The notes under the pieces were generated by a model that did not search any database, was not told where the DNA came from, and saw nothing but the letters and a program-made list of their open reading frames with translations. This document shows, one piece after another, positions 43,979 to 53,258 of a stretch of 64,000 bases of DNA; position 1 is the stretch's first letter; each line of letters starts with the position of its first letter. A program made the translations under genes and the position numbers. Source of the stretch: Flavisolibacter tropicus. GTDB taxonomy: Bacteria > Bacteroidota > Bacteroidia > Chitinophagales > Chitinophagaceae. The stretch is from positions 868,001 to 932,000 of the forward strand of contig NZ_CP011390.1 of the NCBI RefSeq assembly GCF_001644645.1, read 5' to 3'.

Positions 43979-46900
43979 TTAAAACCCAAGATTTACACCG
44001 AATGAATAGGTTGCCTGTTCCGGATACATTTGACCTCCGTTCACAAACTCAGGATCGATGTAATTAGGTAGCTTCGACAACACGGCAATGTTTTCTGCCG
44101 AGAAATAAAAGCGGCAGCTCTGAATTTTCGCGTGGTGTAACCACTCATTCGGTAAAGTATAGGTTGCCATCACGTTTTTCAAGCGCATATAGGCGCCACT
44201 GATCATATACCTGGTACTGGTCTGGAAGTTTTTAGCACCTTGACCACTTGAATTGTAAGGTCTTGGGAAAAAAGCATCTACATTTTCACCCAGGTGCGCA
44301 AGAAGTCTTGGGTTGCTATTGGCATCTCTATAATAGTCCAGTTGCTTTCCTTGATATATACCCGTACCAATCGAACTACCAGTGTACATATTCCCCCAAT
44401 AAAAATAACTGCTTGACATAAACAAGTCTCGCTTGCCTACACCTTCAAGGAATGCAGAAACATCTAAACGTCCTACTCTGGGAATGCTATAACCGGTAGC
44501 AAGGTTGAAACCAAAGCGGTAGCGGGGCGTACTGTTTCCTATCTTACGCAAATCGCCGGGGTTTTCAACCGTTGAATTGCCTGCAGATATTTCTTTATTA
44601 CCATCAAGGTCTTCGTACTTCACGTCACCGGCATACCATTGGGCATTTATCTTACTCTGGCTAATGGTTGGTTGTTGTGCTGTTATCTGAGCAGGATTAG
44701 GGAAATCATTTGCATTCAGTAAACGATTCGAAGTGTATCCCCAGATCTCACCAAATTCTTTACCCACATACCATCCATTGATAGAGTTGACGGTCGTATT
44801 GTATTTGGTTACTTTCGACATCGCATCTGACAGGTTAAATCCTGCACTGTAATCCCATCTTCTGTTGATGTTATCAGCCCAACGCACTTGCGCTTCCCAA
44901 CCTTTGGTTACAAATGCAGCATTATTTACGTCCGGAGCACTTGCACCTAATACATTTGGCATAGGAGTAGCCGGCCCGATGATGTCCCATGAATTTCTAT
45001 TGAAATAATCAAACTCTGTGGTTAAGCGGTTGTTGAAGAAGCCTAATTCCAGGCCAAGGTCAGCCGTGGTTAATTTTTCCCAGGTGCGTTCCATATTCAA
45101 TATGCCCGGCATATTCACATAGGGCAGGCGTTTGCCGTCGAATATCCATGCTGACTGGGCGCCTCCTGTCATCGTAGGTACGTGCAGATAACCCGCTGAG
45201 TTACCCTGGTTACCCACGGTACCATATGATCCGCGTAGTTTAGCACGGTTAACAATTGGTGCAATAGATTCCCAGAAACTTTCGTTACTCATATTCCAAC
45301 CTGCAGATGCTGATGGGAAGAAGCCCCAACGCTTATCAGCTGAATAACGGCCGGAACCATCGTATCGTCCATTCACTTCAAGCAAGTATCTGTTGTCATA
45401 GTTGTAATTGAACCTTCCAAAGAAACCAGCAGTAGCCCAATCGCTTATTGCATCATCAAGTGTGGGAGTTGTTCCATACGAAGTATGGATTGAAGGCATA
45501 TCGATAATGTAAAGGTTCAGGTTAGAACCAGACAAGGATTTCGAGTTACTCTCTTCAGCCTGGGCACCCGCTTGAACTCTGAAGTTATGTTTTGCAAGGC
45601 TATGTTCATAAGCCGTATATCCTTGAATGGTCCAGTATGTTCCCAAAGAAGTTGCTTTGGATATCTGGGACACATCCGTAAATTGAACCGGAGTGAGCGC
45701 CCCATTAGGTTGTATTTCATAAACAGGTTTCCGAAGCGTCTGGTTGTCATTAAACGCCAAACGCCAGGTACCGTCAACATGTGCTGTCCATCCTTTCATA
45801 AGATCAAGATCCAGCCCTAATATATTATCCAGTAGATGTGATTTATTATCAGAGTTACCACCTTCCATTGCCGGGAGAATCCGCGACAGAGAACTATATT
45901 GTCCTGAAGTATTTTTTACCGGGATGGTTGGCCATCCGCCGTAAGCAAATTGATAGAACCTGTTTCTATCATTATTCTCACCTGTTGGAGCTAATGTTTT
46001 GGAATATGAATAACGGGTACGATAGGTCAGTTTCATCCAGCTATTTACCTGTGCAACCAATCCGCCATTGATATTATACCGCTTATAATTGTCTATATCT
46101 TCTATAAAATTAAAAACACCAGGTTGATCCACAAACCCAGCAGAAACAAAGTAATTGACCTTATCAGTTCCACCTTTTACAGAGAAATCATGCTGCTGAC
46201 GACGTGAAGTACGAAACAATATATCAAACCAATCATTGTTGTTATATGTTTGAGCGGCATTACTCCATGCAATTCCATTATTAGGATTCAGTTGGTCATA
46301 GGTATATTTTCCCGGATTATTTACATTATCCTGGATGATATCCAAAGCGGCTGGCGTGAAAAAATCAGCAGCTCCACTATTTGCTTGCGCCTGATTCCTG
46401 GAGAGCGCGAAAGTGTAAGAGTCAGTAGTGTGAGGCATTCTCACATTAGAAACATTTGCAAAGTTCCCACTATACGTAAAGGAAGGCTTTTCATTTTTCT
46501 TACCCATTTTGGTAGTAACAACCAGTACACCGTAAGGTGCGCGGGCACCATATATAGCAGATGCAGCGGCATCTTTCAACACCGATACGCTTTCAATATC
46601 ATTGGGGTTCAACATATTGAAGTCTCCCATACCCGCAGGGATACCATCGATCACCACCAGGGGTTCTGTAGTGCTACCTAATGCAGCTTGCCCCCTGATT
46701 TGGACAGTAGGCCTTGAGCCGGGTGTGTTACCACCACCTGGTGTGCTAACTACCAAGCTGGGAGCTACGCCCTGCAACAGGGCCGCGGCACTGGTTACCG
46801 GGCGATTTTCCAATGCCTTAGCGCTGATCGTTTCGATTGCGCCTGTCATATTTGTTTTCCTTTGCGTACCATATCCTACCACCACAACATCTGATAGTTC

Positions 46901-47203
46901 TTTTGCTGTTTGTGTTAGAATAACCTGAATATTTCCAGTCCCTGAAACATTATATTCTCTGGCCTGAAATCCAATGCCCGTAAAAATCAATACGCCGCCT
47001 TTTCTTATTGAAATAGTAAAGGCACCGGCCGCATTGGTTTGCGCGGCGTTTTTGGTTCCTTTTTCGGATACAGTTATACCTTGAAGGGAGCTCCCCTTTT
47101 CGTCTTTAACCGTTCCAGAAACCTCTATTCCCGGTGAATTCTGACTGTAACCCAGCAAGGATACAATCATGCAAAAAACAGCAAGCAAAAGTTTCGATCG
47201 CAT
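43979..47203 (-). CDS. susC: SusC/RagA family TonB-dependent transporter, second locus
   Basis: The 1074-residue protein has a signal peptide (about 1-20), a carboxypeptidase-like domain (VSGTVKDEKGSSLQGITV), the TonB-box region DVVVVGYGTQRKTNMTGAIET, plug (QIRGQAALGSTTEPLVVIDGIP, DAAASAIYGARAPYGVLVVTTK) and a C-terminal barrel ending in GVNLGF. First gene of a two-gene unit with susD. The nearest strong XylR-type site is 417 bases upstream (47620-47648) and a weaker one 82 bases upstream (47285). Confidence 0.95.
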   Translation of the reverse strand: MRSKLLLAVFCMIVSLLGYSQNSPGIEVSGTVKDEKGSSLQGITVSEKGTKNAAQTNAAGAFTISIRKGGVLIFTGIGFQAREYNVSGTGNIQVILTQTAKELSDVVVVGYGTQRKTNMTGAIETISAKALENRPVTSAAALLQGVAPSLVVSTPGGGNTPGSRPTVQIRGQAALGSTTEPLVVIDGIPAGMGDFNMLNPNDIESVSVLKDAAASAIYGARAPYGVLVVTTKMGKKNEKPSFTYSGNFANVSNVRMPHTTDSYTFALSRNQAQANSGAADFFTPAALDIIQDNVNNPGKYTYDQLNPNNGIAWSNAAQTYNNNDWFDILFRTSRRQQHDFSVKGGTDKVNYFVSAGFVDQPGVFNFIEDIDNYKRYNINGGLVAQVNSWMKLTYRTRYSYSKTLAPTGENNDRNRFYQFAYGGWPTIPVKNTSGQYSSLSRILPAMEGGNSDNKSHLLDNILGLDLDLMKGWTAHVDGTWRLAFNDNQTLRKPVYEIQPNGALTPVQFTDVSQISKATSLGTYWTIQGYTAYEHSLAKHNFRVQAGAQAEESNSKSLSGSNLNLYIIDMPSIHTSYGTTPTLDDAISDWATAGFFGRFNYNYDNRYLLEVNGRYDGSGRYSADKRWGFFPSASAGWNMSNESFWESIAPIVNRAKLRGSYGTVGNQGNSAGYLHVPTMTGGAQSAWIFDGKRLPYVNMPGILNMERTWEKLTTADLGLELGFFNNRLTTEFDYFNRNSWDIIGPATPMPNVLGASAPDVNNAAFVTKGWEAQVRWADNINRRWDYSAGFNLSDAMSKVTKYNTTVNSINGWYVGKEFGEIWGYTSNRLLNANDFPNPAQITAQQPTISQSKINAQWYAGDVKYEDLDGNKEISAGNSTVENPGDLRKIGNSTPRYRFGFNLATGYSIPRVGRLDVSAFLEGVGKRDLFMSSSYFYWGNMYTGSSIGTGIYQGKQLDYYRDANSNPRLLAHLGENVDAFFPRPYNSSGQGAKNFQTSTRYMISGAYMRLKNVMATYTLPNEWLHHAKIQSCRFYFSAENIAVLSKLPNYIDPEFVNGGQMYPEQATYSFGVNLGF

Positions 47204-47284
47204 AAATGGTTCTAATTGTGTTTCGTTAAAAATGAAATTAAAATTGCCGTACTTGATATTATTTGAAAATGGACCAAGTATACA

Positions 47285-47313
47285 TTTGGGTGTACGAAAG
47301 CGTGTTTTGCCGA
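47285..47313. promoter_or_regulatory. Weak XylR-type site upstream of SusC
   Basis: TTTGGGTG at 47285 and TTTGCCGA at 47306 keep the 21-bp spacing of the strong sites but have several mismatches in each half. It is 82 bases before the SusC start, a better distance for transcription control than the strong site. Confidence 0.3.
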
Positions 47314-47619
47314 TAGGAATTCCAGGTCATTAGCCTTTTTCCAATTGCCTGGAATACGCTGAATATGGAAGAATCAAAAATCATCTACCCATTGCCGCAT
47401 CAGTATTAATTCCTTATCCAGCCATTTAAACCTGTTACAACTATTACCACAATATGCGGGGATGTGCGATTGTTCTGGACTCGACTATGACACAAATCCT
47501 GAAAAGAAATTTGTTAAGGATGTACAATTACTTTGAATAGCAAGTTGACACATCTCTCCCGACATTGAAGAAATATATTGAAGCAAGATAGTTGAACACT
47601 TCTAGCCAGATAATAACAC

Positions 47620-47648
47620 TTTGCGTATAAAAACCGTCATTTTGCGAA
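47620..47648. promoter_or_regulatory. Direct-repeat operator (TTTGCGTA-N13-TTTGCGAA) upstream of the SusC/SusD unit
   Basis: Half-sites start at 47620 and 47641, 21 bases apart. The 13-base spacer TAAAAACCGTCAT is identical to that of the site at 61093. The motif lies in the same orientation relative to the genes as the other two strong sites. Predicted target of the XylR-like regulator. Confidence 0.65.
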
Positions 47649-47859
47649 GCGCATAACCGGCAGGGTTTTGTGCTGGCCAATTCCATGTCACGATTACTTG
47701 TGCCCAACCCCAACGAAATTGGGAAAAGAAGCCATTGCCATCGAGACGGAGATTTAGACTCGGGAGTTTTGAAGAAGAGGCATCCCGCGATAGCACAAGG
47801 CGCTGACCAACAAACACATAATGGCAGCAGATGGAGTAAATTCATGTCCATTTAAAACC

Positions 47860-47893
47860 AAAAGCCTGCAGAATAGGCATTCTGCAGGCTTTT
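47860..47893 (-). terminator. Bidirectional terminator at the end of the seven-gene GH92 operon
   Basis: AAAAGCCTGCAGAAT (47860-47874) and ATTCTGCAGGCTTTT (47879-47893) give a perfect 15-bp stem with a 4-base loop and T runs on both strands. It is 194 bases after the last gene of the minus-strand operon. Confidence 0.8.
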
Positions 47894-48086
47894 AATCAGG
47901 AAGTTCTACCTAAGCAAAAGCGGCAACTATTTAGAGATTCTGAACCAAATGACTTTAGATTTAAGATAAAGTCTTGAATCTATAACAGCCTAGCAATGAC
48001 TATTTTCTTTTTATATCATTCACATACCACTATTCATTCTAAGCTTACTCTTTCAGCTTCACCGTTTCCTGAGACTATACTTTGGC

Positions 48087-50168
48087 CTAATTGCCTTCTT
48101 TGAATATTGGTGGCGCCGGCGCATCGAAGTGCGTACCTGGTTTTAGCGGTTCATCCAACGGCACACCGGTTTTCTTTTGCCGGGATATCTTAATGCCTTG
48201 CACTGGAGAAAGATACAGATTGATCAGCGTGCCTTCACAGCCACGATCGGGCATCATTTCGGCATAGACCTTCATACACTCTTCAAAAAGGGCCAACACG
48301 TCGTTGCTTATGGCATTGTACTGATCGTTGCTAATACCCGGCTCCTTTAGTTCATTAGCCTTCCTAAATGCCTGCAGGTAGATGATGGTAGCCCTTAACC
48401 GGTTGTCGAGAAAAGCTACTGTTTGCTGTGCATACGGAGTTTTATTGCCTGCAGCACATTTACCCAATTCCTGCCTTGCCTCTCCGTATAGCTGCATCAT
48501 ATTTTTCAATTCATTATTGGAAACAAAGTTGAACCCGTTACGCCAATAACCCTTCCAGGCAAAACCAATATTAGAAGTGTGGGCACTGAATGCCTTTTGC
48601 AGCAGCAGCATAGCATTACCAAATGTATCTGGAGAGGAAATACCGATACGCTTTGCATATTCTTTATAAAAGATCGCAGGAACTTCAGCCCCATACAATG
48701 TAGCCAATGCGGCATAGCGGGCAGTGATCTTATTTTCCTCTGTGCGCCAATGATTGAAGGCTATGGTGTTAATCCTGTATGGACCTGAATCAGAAGGCTG
48801 CCCTTCAAATAATTGATGGATACCATTGATGGCATCTTGCTGCAGGTACATCATGCCGTCGAACTCCAGCCAGGAATAAATAGTAGAATTGGCCCAGTTA
48901 TCTTCGTTCTGCAATACTTTGGGCGTTGCTTTGGCCACATAGGCACTGCCATGTGCAGGCAGAATGCAAATCCTGTCTGCCGGTAAAAACTTCCTTGCCA
49001 GATGATAAGCTGCAACATTGTATTGATTGGTGCAATAAATACCGAGCTTTAAAGACGGCAGTTTCATTTTCTGCCGTTTGGCAACATCCATGGCTTTCAG
49101 GATATGTCCAATCTGCCCATAGATATAACCCAGGTCTGACTGTACGGCTTGTATGGGCGACGTCAATACGGTATCGTTTAAAATTTCTTTACCAAAAAAA
49201 GAAGTAAGAATGGTTTTCGTTTCATCAGCTGTATTGCGCGGGCCCCAACCACCGCCTTCCTCGGTGATCATTTCCATGACATCAATTTGAGGATATCGTT
49301 TGAAGATCTGCTGCATAGCATCTAAAGTCGATTGCACATCGGTGCTCTTGTTGCGGGGTTCAAAGGAAAACTGCAGCTTCATGCCCACTCGTTTTGCTTC
49401 GCTCATTACTTCATGCAGCCATTGCATAGCCATCTGGCTGCGTTTGGGAATCGTATCGAACCAAGGTTCGATTTCAGGAATGCAGAATGTTTTTTTGTTG
49501 TGCACCTTCTTTTTAAGAAGTGCATTGTCAGGTATGTCATGCCGGTCGCCATAGAAAAATTTACCGGCGTATTCTACTGTATCTTTTTTCTTTAACTCAT
49601 ACCACTGACCGGGGTAGCTGTGGAAGGCGATAAAATTAAACCGCATTCTTGCAAGGTTGCGGATGTACTCCTTGGCATCGGGCAATGAGTAGGAAGAAAT
49701 ATCCATCGGGAAATTGATATGCTGGCGAATGCCACGATATTTTACCAATGGAACGATTGTATCAGAATAATGTTGAATGGCTGCCTTATTGATTTTTCCG
49801 CCTAGTGTATAACTGCCAAATTCAAAAGTATAGCCTGCTTTTTCCAGCAATGTATATACGGCACAGGGAATATCCTTGTCCGTAGCGCCCGTTAATTCAA
49901 CGTATTGCTTTTTGTTTTTGGTAAAACATTTTATTGCAAAAGCGCATTCAGGTAATGATGAATTGCTTTTCAAGCTAATGACCCAATCTGCTGATGATCG
50001 GTGAGGGGTATATGTAAATCCGGTTTCAGGATGAAGCAATTTTTTCAATTCAGCAATGCTGAATGCAACAGTTGGATTTGTATTATTAGCAACAACAGTA
50101 AATTTTTGTGCAGTGACAAACAGCGGCCACAACAGCAAGGAGAAGAATATTTTCTTTGTCATAAGCAC
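48087..50168 (-). CDS. Secreted glycosidase of unassigned family, alpha-glucuronidase/GH20-like architecture
   Basis: The 693-residue product has a signal peptide (about 1-20), a small alpha/beta N-terminal domain (about 21-135; FTVVANNTNPTVAFSIAELKKLL) like those in front of GH67 and GH20 barrels, then a TIM-barrel-like domain (about 140-500) with YRGIRQHINFPMD, NLARMRFNFIAFHSYPGQW, a possible catalytic EMITEEGGGWGP and PAHGSAYVAK, and a helical C-terminal region. I do not recognise the exact family. With GH120 and acetylesterase in the operon an alpha-glucuronidase role is attractive but unproven. Last gene of the operon. Confidence 0.6.
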   Translation of the reverse strand: MLMTKKIFFSLLLWPLFVTAQKFTVVANNTNPTVAFSIAELKKLLHPETGFTYTPHRSSADWVISLKSNSSLPECAFAIKCFTKNKKQYVELTGATDKDIPCAVYTLLEKAGYTFEFGSYTLGGKINKAAIQHYSDTIVPLVKYRGIRQHINFPMDISSYSLPDAKEYIRNLARMRFNFIAFHSYPGQWYELKKKDTVEYAGKFFYGDRHDIPDNALLKKKVHNKKTFCIPEIEPWFDTIPKRSQMAMQWLHEVMSEAKRVGMKLQFSFEPRNKSTDVQSTLDAMQQIFKRYPQIDVMEMITEEGGGWGPRNTADETKTILTSFFGKEILNDTVLTSPIQAVQSDLGYIYGQIGHILKAMDVAKRQKMKLPSLKLGIYCTNQYNVAAYHLARKFLPADRICILPAHGSAYVAKATPKVLQNEDNWANSTIYSWLEFDGMMYLQQDAINGIHQLFEGQPSDSGPYRINTIAFNHWRTEENKITARYAALATLYGAEVPAIFYKEYAKRIGISSPDTFGNAMLLLQKAFSAHTSNIGFAWKGYWRNGFNFVSNNELKNMMQLYGEARQELGKCAAGNKTPYAQQTVAFLDNRLRATIIYLQAFRKANELKEPGISNDQYNAISNDVLALFEECMKVYAEMMPDRGCEGTLINLYLSPVQGIKISRQKKTGVPLDEPLKPGTHFDAPAPPIFKEGN

Positions 50169-50305
50169 AATGAATTGCTTCTAAAGATCAACCCATAATT
50201 AATGGTTAGATATAGAGTTCAAGCGTCCCATTTCAGTTTAAATGTCTATAGCTAATTGATTGCTTCCATTTAAACGTTTGATGTTACAAGTAGCAATGAT
50301 TTCTT

Positions 50306-53062
50306 TTAAGGCTGATTGCAGGCAGGTGGTAGCTGTCCGGTTCCCCAATGCTTATTAGGTTTTGGACCCATCCACAAATTAAGATATCCCCCACTGGCAA
50401 AGCTTTCATGAGGAAACCAAAAGGCATTCAGCTTTTTGCCATTAAGCGTGGCTGACTGGATATAACAATTAGCAGTGCTGTTGTTAAAACAACGGATCAC
50501 AAATTTTTCGCCTTTGTAATAATTTTTGTTTAACGTAATTACAACTTCATCAAAAATAGGTGATGTGATTTCATATACTGGTTGTTGTGCTTCTCCGCCC
50601 ATAATATCGAACAAGCCAATTGACATTAAAGCGCTTACAGCGCCCATTTGACCTTCGTCTTCATCATGTCCGCCATATCCAAGATCTGGCGTAGTACCGC
50701 CATATGTTTGTCTTTGTACCTGGCGCACCCAATACTGGGTAAGCCAGGGTTTACCTGCATAACTAAACACATGTGCATTGGAGCAGCCGGGCTGGTTCGC
50801 ATAACTAACATATCCATTTCCATAAGATGCGACAAAATCGAAAGGCTTCGCTTGTTCAAAGGCATAGTTCAAGCGATTGCAAAAACTATCCTTTCCGCCC
50901 ATCAACTTTACAAGCTTTGTGATATCATGTGATACGCCCCATGTAGCCTGCCAGGCATTCGACTCTACCCAGCCAACGCCACTCAGTGGGTCGTTGTGTA
51001 AAAATTTCCCGTCTTTATTCTTGGGGAGAATAAGCTTACTAACCGTGTCAAAACAACTTTCCCAATTGTGTGAACGCTTTTTGAAATATTGATAATCTTC
51101 CGTTCTACCTAATTTGGCTGCCATTTGCGCAGTGCCGAAATCCTGGAATGAGGCTTCAATGGTAATACCTGCGTTTCCCGGCCACCAACCTTTTTCTATA
51201 TAAAACGCTACATTGGGTTTATTACCTCCATCAAGCATACCGCCGGGCATCTGATTTTGCTTTACCATGTTAAAAGCATGGAGCGGATTTGTCTTTTTGA
51301 TCAGTCCTTTCATGTGCGTACTGCTGATGAAATTGGCTGCAGGATTACCGGTCATTATAAACGAATAACCACCGGCAAATGGTCCCCTTGGCAATAAATT
51401 TCCATTGTTGGCATATTCGATTAATGATGCTGAAAAATCGTCCATCAACTCAGGCCACGCCATTGACCAAAGCAGGTTGATGTTCCATTGGGTTAACCAA
51501 AAAGCATCGGAGAGATACATATTGAATTTCAGTTTACCATCAGAAAGTTTGGGAACGGTTTTTATTTTGAAGCCCGCATCATAATGAGCATCGCGTCTCC
51601 CAAAGCGTTTGATGATTTCGGTACGGTCGGGGTAGTCGCCAGATACATCATTTATTTTCTGGCGTCCCAATAATACATGCCAGAGGTCTGTATAAAACTT
51701 TGTGCGTTGTTGCTGCGAACCTCCTTTAACGGCAATCCTCCCCAGCCAGTTGTTCCAGACCGTTTTTGAATGGTTACGTACTTCATCGAAATTCCAGGTA
51801 GTGCATTCCTCGTTCAGATTGTTGCGGGCATTTTCAATCGAAGTGTAAGAAATGGCAATTTTCATTTGCACAATTTCTCCAGCGTTCAAGTTGTATTCAG
51901 CACCAAGTACAATGCTATCGCCTTTGATATCATTCACGTTCTCTTTTTGAACCGTTTTACTGGTGCTCCATGCATCCAACGATTTAAATGGCTTATCAAA
52001 TTGTATCACAAAAAATACAGGTATATCAGAGGGCCCTCCCCAAAATCTTTTTCGGCTATGAAAAACTCCTTCAATTTCGCGGTCATTAACTTTTCTCACT
52101 TCCGCATCTTCCATGGTTGAACAGTTTATAACACTGCTGCCCATATCCATAATAATACGGGCATTTGAGGAGCGGGTGTACCGAAATTTATAAAAGCTCA
52201 CTCTATCTGTAGCTGTTTGTTCTACCCAGATCTTATTTTGTTGCAATAAAACGCGATGATAACCCGGTTGTACAATTTCATCATCATGGCTGAAGGCAGA
52301 TTTCCATGCCTGTCTTCCATCTGCCGGATATTGAGCAGTAGTGGCAGGCATGATTTCAATTCCTGACATCATCCAGGTATGTATTTGCTGAAAGCCCAGA
52401 ATTTCTTTATCGTTATAATTGTACCCTCCACCAAACTGGTGTTTATTTCGGGTGAGGGGTGCCGCTGTAATCATACCAAACGGCATACTACCAGTGATAA
52501 AATATTCATATCGCCCACGTGTTGTCTCAATATAAGGATCTACCTGTGCAACGTAGTCAGTAAATTGCAGAGACGACAGATATACTTCTATTTCTGAAAA
52601 CCCTAAATCTCGACCAATGCCGTCTGTGGCTATAATACGAATCCATTTTGTTCTCCTGGCGGCAAATCGAACAGCAATCCCGACACCATCAGCCGGTATT
52701 TGATGGATACTTTCCGTGGTGCCGTCACTAAAAACTATTTTGGCGCTGCTTATATTATGTACCAAACTAGCCCTGTCAAATAAAACGATTTTGTCAATCA
52801 ATTGGGCCGAATCCCACTCTAATTGTACCCATGGCAGGCGTATATAACCCCAATCTGCGGTTTGGCCTTCACAGGCCCATTCGCCTAAACCATCTACCCC
52901 AACTATTCTGTCTGCTACGTTGCCTGCAGCATAAGACATCCCGAGTTCCGTTGAGGCAGAGATCTTAGCCTTGGGCGCAATATTGTCTGAACTCGCAAAG
53001 GAAGGCAAGCTGCATGTTAACAGAAAGAAAATCACAATTCCTATCTGCAAATATTTGCACAT
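50306..53062 (-). CDS. Secreted GH92-family protein with N-terminal discoidin-like domain, altered acid residue
   Basis: GH92 enzymes are calcium-dependent exo-alpha-mannosidases. The 918-residue product has a signal peptide (about 1-23), a galactose-binding-like domain (about 25-165; AWLEWDSAQ-type strands, AVRFAARRTKWIRIIATDGIG) and the GH92 two-domain core (about 170-905): PFGMITAAPLT, HDDEIVQPGYHRVLL, HVFSYAGKPWLTQYWVR, GGHDEDEGQMGAVSAL, YIQSATLNGK. Where GH92 mannosidases have N-E-P with the catalytic-acid Glu, this protein has N-Q-P (Gln757). The base-side Asp in DEDEGQMG is kept. Substrate is therefore uncertain. Confidence 0.85.
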   Translation of the reverse strand: MCKYLQIGIVIFFLLTCSLPSFASSDNIAPKAKISASTELGMSYAAGNVADRIVGVDGLGEWACEGQTADWGYIRLPWVQLEWDSAQLIDKIVLFDRASLVHNISSAKIVFSDGTTESIHQIPADGVGIAVRFAARRTKWIRIIATDGIGRDLGFSEIEVYLSSLQFTDYVAQVDPYIETTRGRYEYFITGSMPFGMITAAPLTRNKHQFGGGYNYNDKEILGFQQIHTWMMSGIEIMPATTAQYPADGRQAWKSAFSHDDEIVQPGYHRVLLQQNKIWVEQTATDRVSFYKFRYTRSSNARIIMDMGSSVINCSTMEDAEVRKVNDREIEGVFHSRKRFWGGPSDIPVFFVIQFDKPFKSLDAWSTSKTVQKENVNDIKGDSIVLGAEYNLNAGEIVQMKIAISYTSIENARNNLNEECTTWNFDEVRNHSKTVWNNWLGRIAVKGGSQQQRTKFYTDLWHVLLGRQKINDVSGDYPDRTEIIKRFGRRDAHYDAGFKIKTVPKLSDGKLKFNMYLSDAFWLTQWNINLLWSMAWPELMDDFSASLIEYANNGNLLPRGPFAGGYSFIMTGNPAANFISSTHMKGLIKKTNPLHAFNMVKQNQMPGGMLDGGNKPNVAFYIEKGWWPGNAGITIEASFQDFGTAQMAAKLGRTEDYQYFKKRSHNWESCFDTVSKLILPKNKDGKFLHNDPLSGVGWVESNAWQATWGVSHDITKLVKLMGGKDSFCNRLNYAFEQAKPFDFVASYGNGYVSYANQPGCSNAHVFSYAGKPWLTQYWVRQVQRQTYGGTTPDLGYGGHDEDEGQMGAVSALMSIGLFDIMGGEAQQPVYEITSPIFDEVVITLNKNYYKGEKFVIRCFNNSTANCYIQSATLNGKKLNAFWFPHESFASGGYLNLWMGPKPNKHWGTGQLPPACNQP

Positions 53063-53146
53063 AATTAAAATAAAATGGTTTTTGAATATTATAAATCCGG
53101 TTCAGTGATATACCAATAAGGGTTTTTACATCTGAGTTTTATAATA

Positions 53147-53170
53147 GGAAGGGTGAAGACTCACCCTTCC
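53147..53170 (-). terminator. Perfect hairpin between GH120 and GH92 genes
   Basis: GGAAGGGTGA (53147-53156) and TCACCCTTCC (53161-53170), loop of four. No long T run follows on the minus strand, so termination may be partial or it may be a processing site. It lies beyond the stop of the GH120 tail frame (53259), consistent with that being the ancestral gene end. Confidence 0.5.
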
Positions 53171-53258
53171 GTTTCTATACTTAATCTATATGAGAGAAAA
53201 CGCTAAATCACTATGAAATCGTTATGAAAACACAGCACATTGTATTTAAGTCATAGCC

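Larger units (their letters stand above)
47204..48086. other. Intergenic region with operators and terminator; possible decayed gene end
   Basis: It contains the weak and strong TTTGCGAA-type sites and the bidirectional hairpin at 47860-47893. A + strand frame is open from 47631 to a stop at 47853-47855, just before the hairpin (it could encode ...QGADQQTHNGSRWSKFMSI); overlapping minus frames also exist. None resembles a family I know; it may be a remnant. 47894-48086 shows nothing further. Confidence 0.45.

Noticed and set aside
46250..46928. 143- and 108-codon + strand frames inside SusC
   Set aside because: Shadows of the plug domain coding sequence.
47528..47851. 107-codon minus frame with Cys- and Trp-rich product
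   Set aside because: No family resemblance, runs through the operator site, no promoter; not credible as a gene.
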